Position numbers and translations under genes: made by a program. A stretch of DNA of 64,000 nucleotides from Olivibacter domesticus (GTDB taxonomy: Bacteria > Bacteroidota > Bacteroidia > Sphingobacteriales > Sphingobacteriaceae): the NCBI RefSeq assembly GCF_900109575.1, contig NZ_FOAF01000001.1:1335662-1399661 (forward strand), given 5' to 3'. Positions 1 through 7,192 of the stretch are shown here, one piece after another (positions within the stretch are counted from its first letter, which is position 1; the number at the start of each line of letters is the position of its first letter). Below the pieces are notes generated by a model, which saw nothing but the letters and a program-made list of their open reading frames with translations, searched no databases and was not told the origin of the DNA.

Positions 1-56
1 AAGAGACGGCTTGTTTATCGGAAAAACGATATGCGCATAACAATTTTACAATAAGC

Positions 57-2441
57 TCATTCAGTCCGCAATGATTTCACCGGGTTCATCAAGGCTGCTT
101 TCAATGATCGATAGCCGACTGTCAGCGTTGCTACTACCGACGTGATCGCAACAGCCATTATGAAGATGCCAGCGCTAATATTGATCCGGTAAACAAAGTT
201 TTCCAGCCAACTATTCATTATCCACCAAGCCACAGGTGCTGCAATCAGGAAGGCAATAAGTAACAGCCGGGCAAACTCTTTTCCGTACAACCATAGGATG
301 TTTCTTATACTTGCTCCCAACACTTTACGTACACCAACTTCCTTGGTTTTCTGGGTGGTCATAAAAGAGACAAGACCGTACAAACCTAAGCAGCCGATTA
401 TAATCGCAATACCAGCGAAGGTCTGGATTAAAAGCAATATCCTGTAGTCCTGCTCGTAAAACCGGGCAATCTGTTCATCCAAGAAATCATATTCATAGAC
501 ATGATCGGGAAAGGCCTCTTTCCAAACCGGGGCTAACGCTTCCAACGTATGTCGCAAATCGGAAGGGTTGATCTTTACAGCAATCCGATTGTACCAGTTA
601 CTTTGTGTTGTGATGCAAAGTGGATCAATACCTGTATGGAAAGATTGATTATGAAAATCCTTGACTACGCCAACGATTGTGCCTTTCGTATCATTAATTA
701 GGGCATTCTTTCCGATCACTCCCTCGTTGGAGACTCCTAGTTTTTTTGCCAGGGTCTCGTTTATAAGATACTCACGGACAGTATCCGAAGGGTATAGGTT
801 ACGTCCCGTCAATAGTTCCAGTCCGAAAGTGGATAAATACTGCTCATCTCCCCCTCTGAAGACAACATCGTAGTTTTCCTTTTCAGTGCGGGTATCGTAC
901 ACAATCTCAAAACTGCTGCTGCCCTCACTGGCCGGAGCTTGCGTGCAAAAACTCACCTTTTCTACTCCCGCTAGTCTGGAAAACTCAGAATGGAGCGTAC
1001 TTAATGTCGATTTTTCATTGGTCGGTAGAGACAACGTTACGATGGCGTCTTTGGAAAACCCCATGTCTGTCTGCCGGGTAAACTGCATCTGGTACGCAAC
1101 GACCAGGGTACCAATTATGAGGAGCTGGGAAATCGTAAATTGGGTTACTACCAGTCCCCTTCGCAGTGAAAATCCCCCTGCATGCCGTTGGGATATTTTT
1201 CCTTTAAGTGCAAGTACCGGCTGGAAGCCGGCTAGAATAAAACCGGGATATGCACCCGAAAGAAAAGTGATCAGAAGAAAAAATAACGGCAAAAAGAGGA
1301 GTAAATGATTATCTTGAAAAAAGTTGCTGGTGATAGGTACTTCAAACAATGATTTAACGAAAGGAAGAGTCCAATACAACAGGGTGAGAGCGAGGATCAT
1401 GGCTATAAGAACAATAAGCGCGGTTTCGATTAAAAACTGCCAGAATAGCTGATTTCTGAAGCTACCCAACGTTTTCCTTATGCCGATTTCCTTGGCGCGG
1501 TTCAAGGCCTGTGCGGTAGCTAGGTTGACAAAATTTACGGATGCAGTTATTATGAGAAAAATCGCAATAAGCGACAATGCCCAAAGGTTTGTCTTGGATA
1601 TCTTGCCATCGAAGTCTGGATTGAAATGGATATCCGAAAGAGGTTGGAGCCGGAACTGATATTCCTTTACATAATCACCCTCGTAATATTTATTCGAAAA
1701 AGTACGAAATGCCTCATTGACCTTGGCAGGCGAGATACCCGGCTTTAACAGAACGAAACTTTGCATTTCATCAGCATAGCTAAGCCAGTTGTCATCATTT
1801 CCGGCCCAGGGATTGTAATCTTTGAGACTGCTGAAGGATAGATAAATTTCCTGCCGTCGATCGGTATTCTCTGGGAGATCTTGCAGGATGCCGTCGATCC
1901 GGAAATCAAGCTTGTTATCAAGGCGAATGATTTTTCCGATGGGATCTGTTTCGCCGAAAAATCTTTTTGCTATCCTCTCGGTCACCAGAGCTGTTTTGGG
2001 CTCTGTTAAAACGGTGTTTTTGTTGCCTCGTGCCAAGGGGAAATCCAGGATATGAAAAAAATCTGGCTCAGCAAAAGCAATGCCTTCTTCCACCTGGAAT
2101 TTCTGCTTATCTGGGGAGAGCGGAAGGGAGATCATTCGTTCCCTTCGTACAAATACCCGTGCTACTTTCTCTGCAAAAGTATAATCGTCCCTGAAGGCCT
2201 TTCCAACCGGTGGAGGACCGCCTGGGCTATACACGGTTTGCTCAAGGTGATCTTCCGTTACTATGCGGTATATCCTATCTTTTTTTGTGTGAAAGGTATC
2301 AACATTCAGGTGATGCTTTACCAAGGAAAAGATAAAGATCGTACAGGTGATCCCCAGCGTCAGGCCGAAGACATTGGTCAAGGTATAGACTTTGTTACGC
2401 TTTAGGCTTCTTATAGCGATCTTCCAGTAATTTCGTATCAT
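57..2441 (-). CDS. FtsX/MacB-type ABC transporter permease
   Basis: Inner-membrane permease subunit of the MacB/FtsX class, which works with a separate ATPase to move a substrate or transmit force across the envelope. The 794 residues show the full two-half layout: a membrane segment at about 20-40, a periplasmic MacB_PCD-like region, a first FtsX block (about 285-410) with the motif IRKTLGS, a new membrane segment near 430, a second periplasmic region, and a final FtsX block ending in the related motif VRKVLGAS with three membrane spans. Length is normal for the family. The ATG at 2441 fits the sigma-54-like promoter just upstream. No ATPase gene is in view, so the partner lies elsewhere. 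Substrate unknown; the class is certain. Confidence 0.95.
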   Translation of the reverse strand: MIRNYWKIAIRSLKRNKVYTLTNVFGLTLGITCTIFIFSLVKHHLNVDTFHTKKDRIYRIVTEDHLEQTVYSPGGPPPVGKAFRDDYTFAEKVARVFVRRERMISLPLSPDKQKFQVEEGIAFAEPDFFHILDFPLARGNKNTVLTEPKTALVTERIAKRFFGETDPIGKIIRLDNKLDFRIDGILQDLPENTDRRQEIYLSFSSLKDYNPWAGNDDNWLSYADEMQSFVLLKPGISPAKVNEAFRTFSNKYYEGDYVKEYQFRLQPLSDIHFNPDFDGKISKTNLWALSLIAIFLIITASVNFVNLATAQALNRAKEIGIRKTLGSFRNQLFWQFLIETALIVLIAMILALTLLYWTLPFVKSLFEVPITSNFFQDNHLLLFLPLFFLLITFLSGAYPGFILAGFQPVLALKGKISQRHAGGFSLRRGLVVTQFTISQLLIIGTLVVAYQMQFTRQTDMGFSKDAIVTLSLPTNEKSTLSTLHSEFSRLAGVEKVSFCTQAPASEGSSSFEIVYDTRTEKENYDVVFRGGDEQYLSTFGLELLTGRNLYPSDTVREYLINETLAKKLGVSNEGVIGKNALINDTKGTIVGVVKDFHNQSFHTGIDPLCITTQSNWYNRIAVKINPSDLRHTLEALAPVWKEAFPDHVYEYDFLDEQIARFYEQDYRILLLIQTFAGIAIIIGCLGLYGLVSFMTTQKTKEVGVRKVLGASIRNILWLYGKEFARLLLIAFLIAAPVAWWIMNSWLENFVYRINISAGIFIMAVAITSVVATLTVGYRSLKAALMNPVKSLRTE

Positions 2442-2464
2442 TGCCGGTCAGTTTCAAACAAAGG

Positions 2465-2480
2465 TACAAGAACGTTGCCA
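2465..2480 (-). promoter_or_regulatory. sigma-54-like promoter of the ABC permease
   Basis: Read on the minus strand the site is TGGCAACGTTCTTGTA. It keeps the -24 TGGCA and the -12 TTG with correct spacing and has one mismatch (T for C) in the -12 GC. The predicted transcript start is about 12 bases before the permease ATG. Two palindromic sites lie 54-116 bp further upstream, where sigma-54 enhancer proteins usually bind. Prediction only. Confidence 0.55.
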
Positions 2481-2533
2481 GCGGTCAAAAATTGACTTCA
2501 AATGGTGTACGTGGTGATTCGTTGCTTCCGAAC

Positions 2534-2580
2534 GTGTGCGGATTCGAACACTTTTGGCCTTAGTGTACGGATGCGGACAC
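2534..2580. promoter_or_regulatory. Tandem palindromic enhancer-like sites
   Basis: Two 18-base near-palindromes, GTGTGCGGATTCGAACAC (2534-2551) and GTGTACGGATGCGGACAC (2563-2580), start 29 bp apart. Both fit GTGTnCGnATnCGnACAC. They lie about 80-125 bp upstream of the predicted sigma-54 start of the permease gene, as expected for an NtrC-family activator. Confidence 0.55.
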
Positions 2581-2703
2581 TCCGCTCTCAAAGAATCTTG
2601 ATCAAGTATAATCAAACCAATGATAAGAAAGCTGTACTGTTAGAAACCTAATTTCTAAATTAATTTTATACTTTTAGCGGTATCAAATGTAAAACAAACA
2701 GCT

Positions 2704-3063
2704 ATGGAGAGCGAAATTTTAAAGTTAGAAGCACAACTTATTGCAGCCATCTTAAACAGCGATTTAAAGGCACTGGATCAGTTGCTTCACGATGAGCTGA
2801 TATTTGTTAATCATCTGGGAATGGTGCTTTCCAAAAAGGAGGATCTAGCCCCTCACATCAGCGGGGATTTAAAAATTACCGGGCTAGTTGCCTCAGACCA
2901 GCAGTCGCACCTATTCGGAGATACCTGCACGGTCGTGGTCACCAAAGAGATCAGTGGCATTTATCTGAACCAGGCATTTGAAAGCCGTGTCAAATTTACC
3001 AGAGTCTGGAAGTTATTTAACGGGGGCTGGAAAGTAATTACTGCAAGCAGCGTACCTTGCTGA
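2704..3063 (+). CDS. NTF2-like / DUF4440 family protein
   Basis: Small 119-residue protein of the NTF2-like (DUF4440, SnoaL-like) fold: an N-terminal helix followed by the pattern SDLKALDQLLHDELIFVNHLG, a TCTVVVTKEISG strand and the ending FTRVWKLFNGGWKVITAS, which is the classic final beta-hairpin of the family. Such proteins form cone-shaped folds that bind small ligands or act as isomerases or hydrolases; many have no known role. It is cytoplasmic, with no signal peptide. It precedes the aldo/keto reductase in the same direction with a 110-base gap, so the two may be co-expressed. The fold is well supported, the function is not. Confidence 0.85.
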   Translation: MESEILKLEAQLIAAILNSDLKALDQLLHDELIFVNHLGMVLSKKEDLAPHISGDLKITGLVASDQQSHLFGDTCTVVVTKEISGIYLNQAFESRVKFTRVWKLFNGGWKVITASSVPC

Positions 3064-3173
3064 GTGGAGTTTTCGATACCACTGATCACATTTAAAAAAT
3101 CATTCCTTGATTTGCTTACAAGCTTCAGGGGTTTGCATACATGCGCGGGATTTGGTTTACCGACCTTTGAATC

Positions 3174-4178
3174 ATGGAAATAAAACAAATTGCATTAGGT
3201 AGCCAGGGTTTGGTTGTACCGGTAATCGGCCTGGGCTGTATGGGCATGACGGGTTTTGAAGAAGCACATATGTACGGCCCTGCAGATGAGCAGGAAGCCA
3301 TCGCGACGATTCACCATTCGCTTGAGTTGGGCGGTAATTTTTTGGATACTGCCGATCTGTACGGGCCGCTGAAAAACGAGCAGCTCATTGCGAAGGCAAC
3401 AAGCGGTAAACGCGATCAGTATATCTTGGCCACTAAGTTCGGCTGGGAAATCGATGACAACAATAAAGTGACCTGGGCCATCAATGGTAAAAGGGACTAT
3501 GTAAAGAAGTCTTTAGAGCGTTCGTTAAAGAATCTCAATGCCGATTACATCGATCTGTATTACCTACACCGCCTGGATAAAAATACGCCGATCGAGGAAA
3601 CGGTTGAAGCCATGGCCGAGCTGGTTAAAGAAGGTAAAGTAGGTTATATCGGTCTGTCGGAAGTATCATCTGAAACGGTTAGGCGGGCGCATGCCGTGCA
3701 CCCGATCACCGCTGTACAAAGCGAGTATTCTTTATTTGAACGAACGGTGGAAGAACGTGGGGTGTTAGCAACATTAAATGAACTGGGTATCGGGTTTGTA
3801 GCTTACTCACCGTTGGGCCGTGGGTTTTTATCGGGGCAGATCAAAAGCATTGATGACCTGCCGGAGAACGATTTCCGCAGAGCGATCCCGCGTTTCCAGG
3901 GTGAAATGTTTAATAAGAATATTGAATTGGTCAAGGCTGTTGAAGCCATGGCTGAAGCAAAGAACGTCACTTCTTCGCAGCTAGCTTTGGCCTGGATCAT
4001 GAACAAGGGGATTTTACCGATTCCGGGAACGAAACGCAGAAAGTACCTGGAGCAAAACCTGGCGGCAACTACTATTGAGTTGACAGAGACGGATCTTTCA
4101 CAACTGGAAAGTATCGTACCTTTGGGAACAGACACGGGCGCACCTTATGATGAGTTCAGTATGGGCTTAATTGATTAA
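3174..4178 (+). CDS. Aldo/keto reductase
   Basis: NADPH-dependent aldo/keto reductase of 334 residues, normal for the Tas/YghZ/AKR13-like group. The catalytic tetrad can be seen: Asp in LDTADLYG, Tyr in the same motif, Lys in LATKFGW and His in YYLHRLD. The C-terminal part has the cofactor-binding pattern ([18 protein letters not shown]). It reduces aldehydes or ketones in the cytoplasm; the true substrate cannot be read. It is followed by an AraC-type regulator in the same direction. This enzyme-then-AraC order is repeated at 10.7-12.5 kb with a different reductase, which suggests that the regulator controls the gene beside it. Confidence 0.95.
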   Translation: MEIKQIALGSQGLVVPVIGLGCMGMTGFEEAHMYGPADEQEAIATIHHSLELGGNFLDTADLYGPLKNEQLIAKATSGKRDQYILATKFGWEIDDNNKVTWAINGKRDYVKKSLERSLKNLNADYIDLYYLHRLDKNTPIEETVEAMAELVKEGKVGYIGLSEVSSETVRRAHAVHPITAVQSEYSLFERTVEERGVLATLNELGIGFVAYSPLGRGFLSGQIKSIDDLPENDFRRAIPRFQGEMFNKNIELVKAVEAMAEAKNVTSSQLALAWIMNKGILPIPGTKRRKYLEQNLAATTIELTETDLSQLESIVPLGTDTGAPYDEFSMGLID

Positions 4179-4202
4179 TTTTCATCCTATTATTTTCTTT
4201 TT

Positions 4203-4314
4203 AATGGCTGATGAGAGCTCGAGTAAATAATAATTGCCCTGTGTGTCAATTACTATTCACATCTCGGTTTCATCTATAAATTAAGTTCTCAATGGCAGAT
4301 GAGAGATCGATAAC
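4203..4314 (+). repeat. Two 24-bp direct repeats upstream of AraC gene
   Basis: The near-identical segments 4203-4226 and 4291-4314 share the core AATGGCnGATGAGAGnTCGA and start 88 bp apart in the leader of the AraC regulator gene. A third copy, with GAGGAGAGACC in the middle, is at 15888-15907 in the orphan promoter copy. They may be operator half-units for the AraC protein; this is inferred from position only. Confidence 0.6.
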
Positions 4315-4317
4315 CGT

Positions 4318-4370
4318 TTTTATATACTGTTTCAGTAAATTGTATATAAAAGGCAATTTATCTAAGTTTG
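4318..4370 (+). promoter_or_regulatory. AraC gene promoter with inverted repeat
   Basis: Bacteroidota-type promoter: TTG at 4340-4342, a 20-base spacer and TAAGTTTG at 4363-4370, matching TAnnTTTG. A 10-bp perfect inverted repeat (TTTTATATAC at 4318-4327, GTATATAAAA at 4342-4351) overlaps the upstream element and is a likely operator. The -7 box ends only three bases before the ATG at 4374, so the mRNA would have almost no leader. Confidence 0.6.
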
Positions 4371-4373
4371 TGT

Positions 4374-5261
4374 ATGAATGCTATTAACTCCATATCAGAA
4401 TTTCACCGACTGCTTTCATTGCCCGAACCTCGCCACCCGCTGGTGAGCGTGATCAATCTGGCGGAAAGTGTTTTTTTGGAAGACGATATCTGGAAAGGTT
4501 TCGTTAACCGCTTTTATTGCGTGGCGCTCAAACGCGAAGCCAAAGGCAAGATCAGGTACGGCCAGCAGCATTATGATTACGATAAAGGGGTATTGAGTTT
4601 TACCGCGCCTAACCAGGTGCAACAACTGGACCTGCAACATATGGAATGCGGGTCTGGTTATCTCCTGATCTTTCACCCAGACTTCCTGTTACAGCATACG
4701 CTGGCGAACAGCATTCATCACTACGGTTTTTTTGATTACGCGGTTAACGAAGCGCTGCACCTGTCGGCCGAGGAAGAAGATGACCTGATCATGATCCTCG
4801 ATAAAATTGATAAAGAGTGCCAGCATATCGATAAGCATACCCAGGAGATCATTCTGACGCAGATAGAGAGTCTGCTAAAATACTCCAACCGTTTTTATGA
4901 GCGGCAGTTTTTGACCCGCAAGAATAATAATATAGCGCTGCTGGCCAGGTTCGAGCAGTTGATCGATAGCTACTACAACAGCGACGTCCAGGGTTTGCTC
5001 ACGGTACAATATATTGCTGCGCAGATGAACCTGTCGCCGAACTACCTGAGTGACCTGCTTCGGGTTCATACCGGGCAAAACACACAGCAGCATATTCATG
5101 AGAAACTGATTGAGAAAGCTAAAGAAAAACTTTCCACGACCAGTCTTTCGGTCAGCCAGATTGCCTATGCATTGGGTTTTGAGCATGCGCAATCCTTTAG
5201 CACGCTTTTCAAAAAGAAGACGAATTTATCACCACAGGAATTTCGTCAGGCTTTTAACTGA
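4374..5261 (+). CDS. AraC-family transcriptional regulator
   Basis: DNA-binding regulator of 295 residues. The first two-thirds is a cupin-like sensing domain starting with NSISEFHRLL; the C-terminal AraC double helix-turn-helix runs from about residue 200 (VQYIAAQMNLSPNYLSDLL, then LSVSQIAYALGFEHAQSFSTLFKKKTNLSPQEFR). The frame could begin with TTG at 4368, but that base triplet lies inside the -7 box, so ATG 4374 was chosen. It is a close paralog of the regulator at 11539-12465. Probable role: activator of the neighbouring aldo/keto reductase in response to a small molecule; the ligand is unknown. Confidence 0.93.
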   Translation: MNAINSISEFHRLLSLPEPRHPLVSVINLAESVFLEDDIWKGFVNRFYCVALKREAKGKIRYGQQHYDYDKGVLSFTAPNQVQQLDLQHMECGSGYLLIFHPDFLLQHTLANSIHHYGFFDYAVNEALHLSAEEEDDLIMILDKIDKECQHIDKHTQEIILTQIESLLKYSNRFYERQFLTRKNNNIALLARFEQLIDSYYNSDVQGLLTVQYIAAQMNLSPNYLSDLLRVHTGQNTQQHIHEKLIEKAKEKLSTTSLSVSQIAYALGFEHAQSFSTLFKKKTNLSPQEFRQAFN

Positions 5262-5336
5262 TTACTGGAGACAAACTCTGTCCGGCAGATATTCTTCGCA
5301 GCTCCCGACCCATCTATGTGCAAGTTTAACGTAAAG

Positions 5337-5367
5337 TTTGACATATAACAGCAAATGCTTATCTTTG
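5337..5367 (+). promoter_or_regulatory. Consensus Bacteroidota promoter
   Basis: TTTG at 5337-5340, a 19-base spacer and TATCTTTG at 5360-5367 give a perfect match to the Bacteroidota primary-sigma consensus. Transcription should start near 5372, right before a long hairpin and about 75 bases before the Abi fragment. Confidence 0.75.
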
Positions 5368-5371
5368 TATT

Positions 5372-5440
5372 AACAGTACACGCCGCGCTATCCATCAGAA
5401 CAGCGTCCCAGGGCGTGTCTTTTGCTTTATAGACCCCGAT
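5372..5440 (+). ncRNA. Putative structured RNA upstream of Abi fragment
   Basis: The first bases after the predicted start fold into an extended hairpin. The outer stem is ACACGCC (5378-5384) with GGCGTGT (5412-5418); the inner stem is GCGCT (5385-5389) with AGCGT (5402-5406, one G-U pair); the loop has 12 bases and there is a small bulge. A TCTTTTG run follows. Abi_2/AbiF HEPN proteins are reported to pair with small structured RNAs, so this may be the RNA partner of the broken gene behind it. It could also be a simple leader hairpin. Confidence 0.35.
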
Positions 5441-5445
5441 AACTA

Positions 5446-5646
5446 ATGTATGATAAGAAAGCCTTTACCATTAAGCAACAAATAGAACAATTAATCGAAC
5501 GAGGTTTAATCATCACCGAAACAGGCAATATCGCGCATTTTTTATCTCTTATCAGTTATTACAGATTGGCTGGTTATTGGCGGCCTATACTTTTCTTACC
5601 CCGAACGCACGTTAATAAAAATTTGAATGAGGTTAAAAACTTTTGA
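5446..5646 (+). pseudogene. Abi_2/AbiF-type gene, N-terminal fragment
   Basis: Only about 54 residues of family sequence remain: the start KKAFTIKQQIEQLIERGL and the typical SLISYYRLAGYWRPI block of the Abi_2 (AbiD/AbiF) abortive-infection family. Intact members are about 300 residues and carry a HEPN RNase motif further on, which is missing here. The frame then runs straight into the start of the flavin reductase gene and stops inside it, overlapping by 20 bases, so a deletion seems to have joined the two. It keeps its own consensus promoter. Family membership is likely; function is lost. Confidence 0.7.
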
Positions 5647-6523
5647 TGCGTCATCATTAACACCGACGGAAATGCAAAGTTATTTGCACTATGCCATTGC
5701 ACCCCGGCCAATATGTTTTGCATCCACTATTGATAAAAACGGCAAGGTTAATTTAAGTCCGTTTAGTTTTTTTAATGTGTTTAGCATCAATCCACCGATA
5801 TGCGTTTTTTCGCCGACAAGCAGGGCGCGGGATAACACCACTAAGCATACACTTGAAAACGTTCTGGAAATACCTGAATGTGTGATTAATATTGTGAACT
5901 ATGATATGGTTCAACAGACCTATTTAACTAGTATAGATTATCCAAGAGGAATAAATGAGTTTTCGAAAGCAGGGTTTACTGAATTGGCTTCGGAGACGGT
6001 AAAGCCACCCAGGGTAGCGGAATCGACCGTTCAATTGGAATGTGTAGTAAATGATGTGATATCGTTAGGGAAAAACGGAGGAGCGGGTAATTTGGTTATT
6101 GCCGAGGTGAAACGAATTCATATCAATGAAGAAATTTTGGATGCTAATGGCAAAATAGACGCTCATAAAATAGATCTGGTGGCTCGTTTAGGCGGTGATT
6201 GGTACTGTAGAATAACCGGCAATAATTTATTTAAAATTGCCAAACCAACAGATTATGCTGGAATAGGTATGGGCGTAGACGCTTTCCCGAAAGAGGTTAA
6301 AAACTCTACGGTATTAACTGGAAATAATTTGGGGCTATTGGGGCTTGTTAAAACGCTACCATCCGATGAGGAGGTTGAAGCCTTTAGCAAAACGGATGAA
6401 ATGAAAGAACTGCTTGATGCTACCATCGACAGCCACAACCGCACCTTACGCCTACATTTAAAAGCCAAGCATTTGTTAGATAACGGCCGTGTAATGGATG
6501 CCTGGAAAGTGTTGTTGATGTAA
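5627..6523 (+). CDS. Flavin reductase family protein
   Basis: Cytoplasmic FMN-binding protein of the flavin-reductase-like domain family, 298 residues. The start is family-typical: KTFDASSLTPTEMQSYLHYAIAPRPICFASTIDKNG followed by the SPFSFFNVFSINPPI block that wraps the flavin. A C-terminal extension of about 90 residues is common in Bacteroidota homologs. ATG 5627 gives the expected N-terminus. Its natural upstream region appears replaced by the Abi fragment, so it may now be read from the Abi/RNA promoter. It ends 10 bases before the convergent YceI gene. Likely redox role; electron acceptor unknown. Confidence 0.92.
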   Translation: MRLKTFDASSLTPTEMQSYLHYAIAPRPICFASTIDKNGKVNLSPFSFFNVFSINPPICVFSPTSRARDNTTKHTLENVLEIPECVINIVNYDMVQQTYLTSIDYPRGINEFSKAGFTELASETVKPPRVAESTVQLECVVNDVISLGKNGGAGNLVIAEVKRIHINEEILDANGKIDAHKIDLVARLGGDWYCRITGNNLFKIAKPTDYAGIGMGVDAFPKEVKNSTVLTGNNLGLLGLVKTLPSDEEVEAFSKTDEMKELLDATIDSHNRTLRLHLKAKHLLDNGRVMDAWKVLLM

Positions 6524-6532
6524 CAGATCATC

Positions 6533-7102
6533 CTACTGCAACTGCAGCTCAGCATCTACGATAATAAAAACTTTATCACCTACCAATTTTGCAGGAAACT
6601 TGCTACCTATTTCGAAATCAGAACGACTTATCATACCGGTAACCTGAAAACCCGCCGTTCTTTTTTTCGTCACTGAATTGGTTATTGTCCCATTGTGTAC
6701 CATCTCCACCGTAACCTGTTTGGTTACATTGTGCATCGTTAACATTCCAGTAACGGAATATTTATTTTCATCGATTCTTGATATCGATTTACTTTTAAAC
6801 TGAATAGTTGGATAGTTTTCAACATCAAAGAAGTCCTTATCTTTTAGATGCTTGTCACGTGCCTCTATCTCGGTATCAATTGAGCCAGTTTCAGCCCTTA
6901 ATTCTATTACGGCATCACTAAAATCTGGCTTCGCTGTTTTAACGTCTATTTCAAAGTCTTTAAAGATACCGTTGACCTCTGAAATCTGCATATGCTCAAC
7001 CCTAAAGCCCAATCTTGAATGCTCTGGGTCGCTTTTCCAATTTTGTGCCGTAGCGTACAGCGTTGTAATCGCAAGAAAAAAAGTTAATTTAAATGTTTTC
7101 AT
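6533..7102 (-). CDS. YceI family periplasmic lipid-binding protein
   Basis: YceI-like lipocalin-type beta-barrel of 189 residues with a signal peptide (MKTFKLTFFLAITTLYATAQ). The family pattern is clear: WKSDPEHSRLGFRVEHMQISEVNGIFKDFE at the start, SAVIELRAETGSIDTEIEARDKHL and then FDVENYPTIQFKSKSI. Members bind isoprenoids or other hydrophobic molecules in the periplasm. It faces the flavin reductase tail-to-tail and follows the amidohydrolase in the same direction after 90 bases, so the two may share a transcript. Confidence 0.93.
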   Translation of the reverse strand: MKTFKLTFFLAITTLYATAQNWKSDPEHSRLGFRVEHMQISEVNGIFKDFEIDVKTAKPDFSDAVIELRAETGSIDTEIEARDKHLKDKDFFDVENYPTIQFKSKSISRIDENKYSVTGMLTMHNVTKQVTVEMVHNGTITNSVTKKRTAGFQVTGMISRSDFEIGSKFPAKLVGDKVFIIVDAELQLQ

Positions 7103-7192
7103 ATATAGAATTTTGTTTTGTCAAACAGTGCCAATCAAAATTGGCACTGTTTGACAGAAAAGTTGGCAAAGAGGGTCTCTAAATCATAAACT

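Noticed and set aside
4368-4373. TTG start six bases before the AraC ATG
   Set aside because: It lies inside the TAAGTTTG promoter box; the ATG at 4374 gives the usual N-terminus. The same holds for the TTG at 11533 before the second AraC gene.
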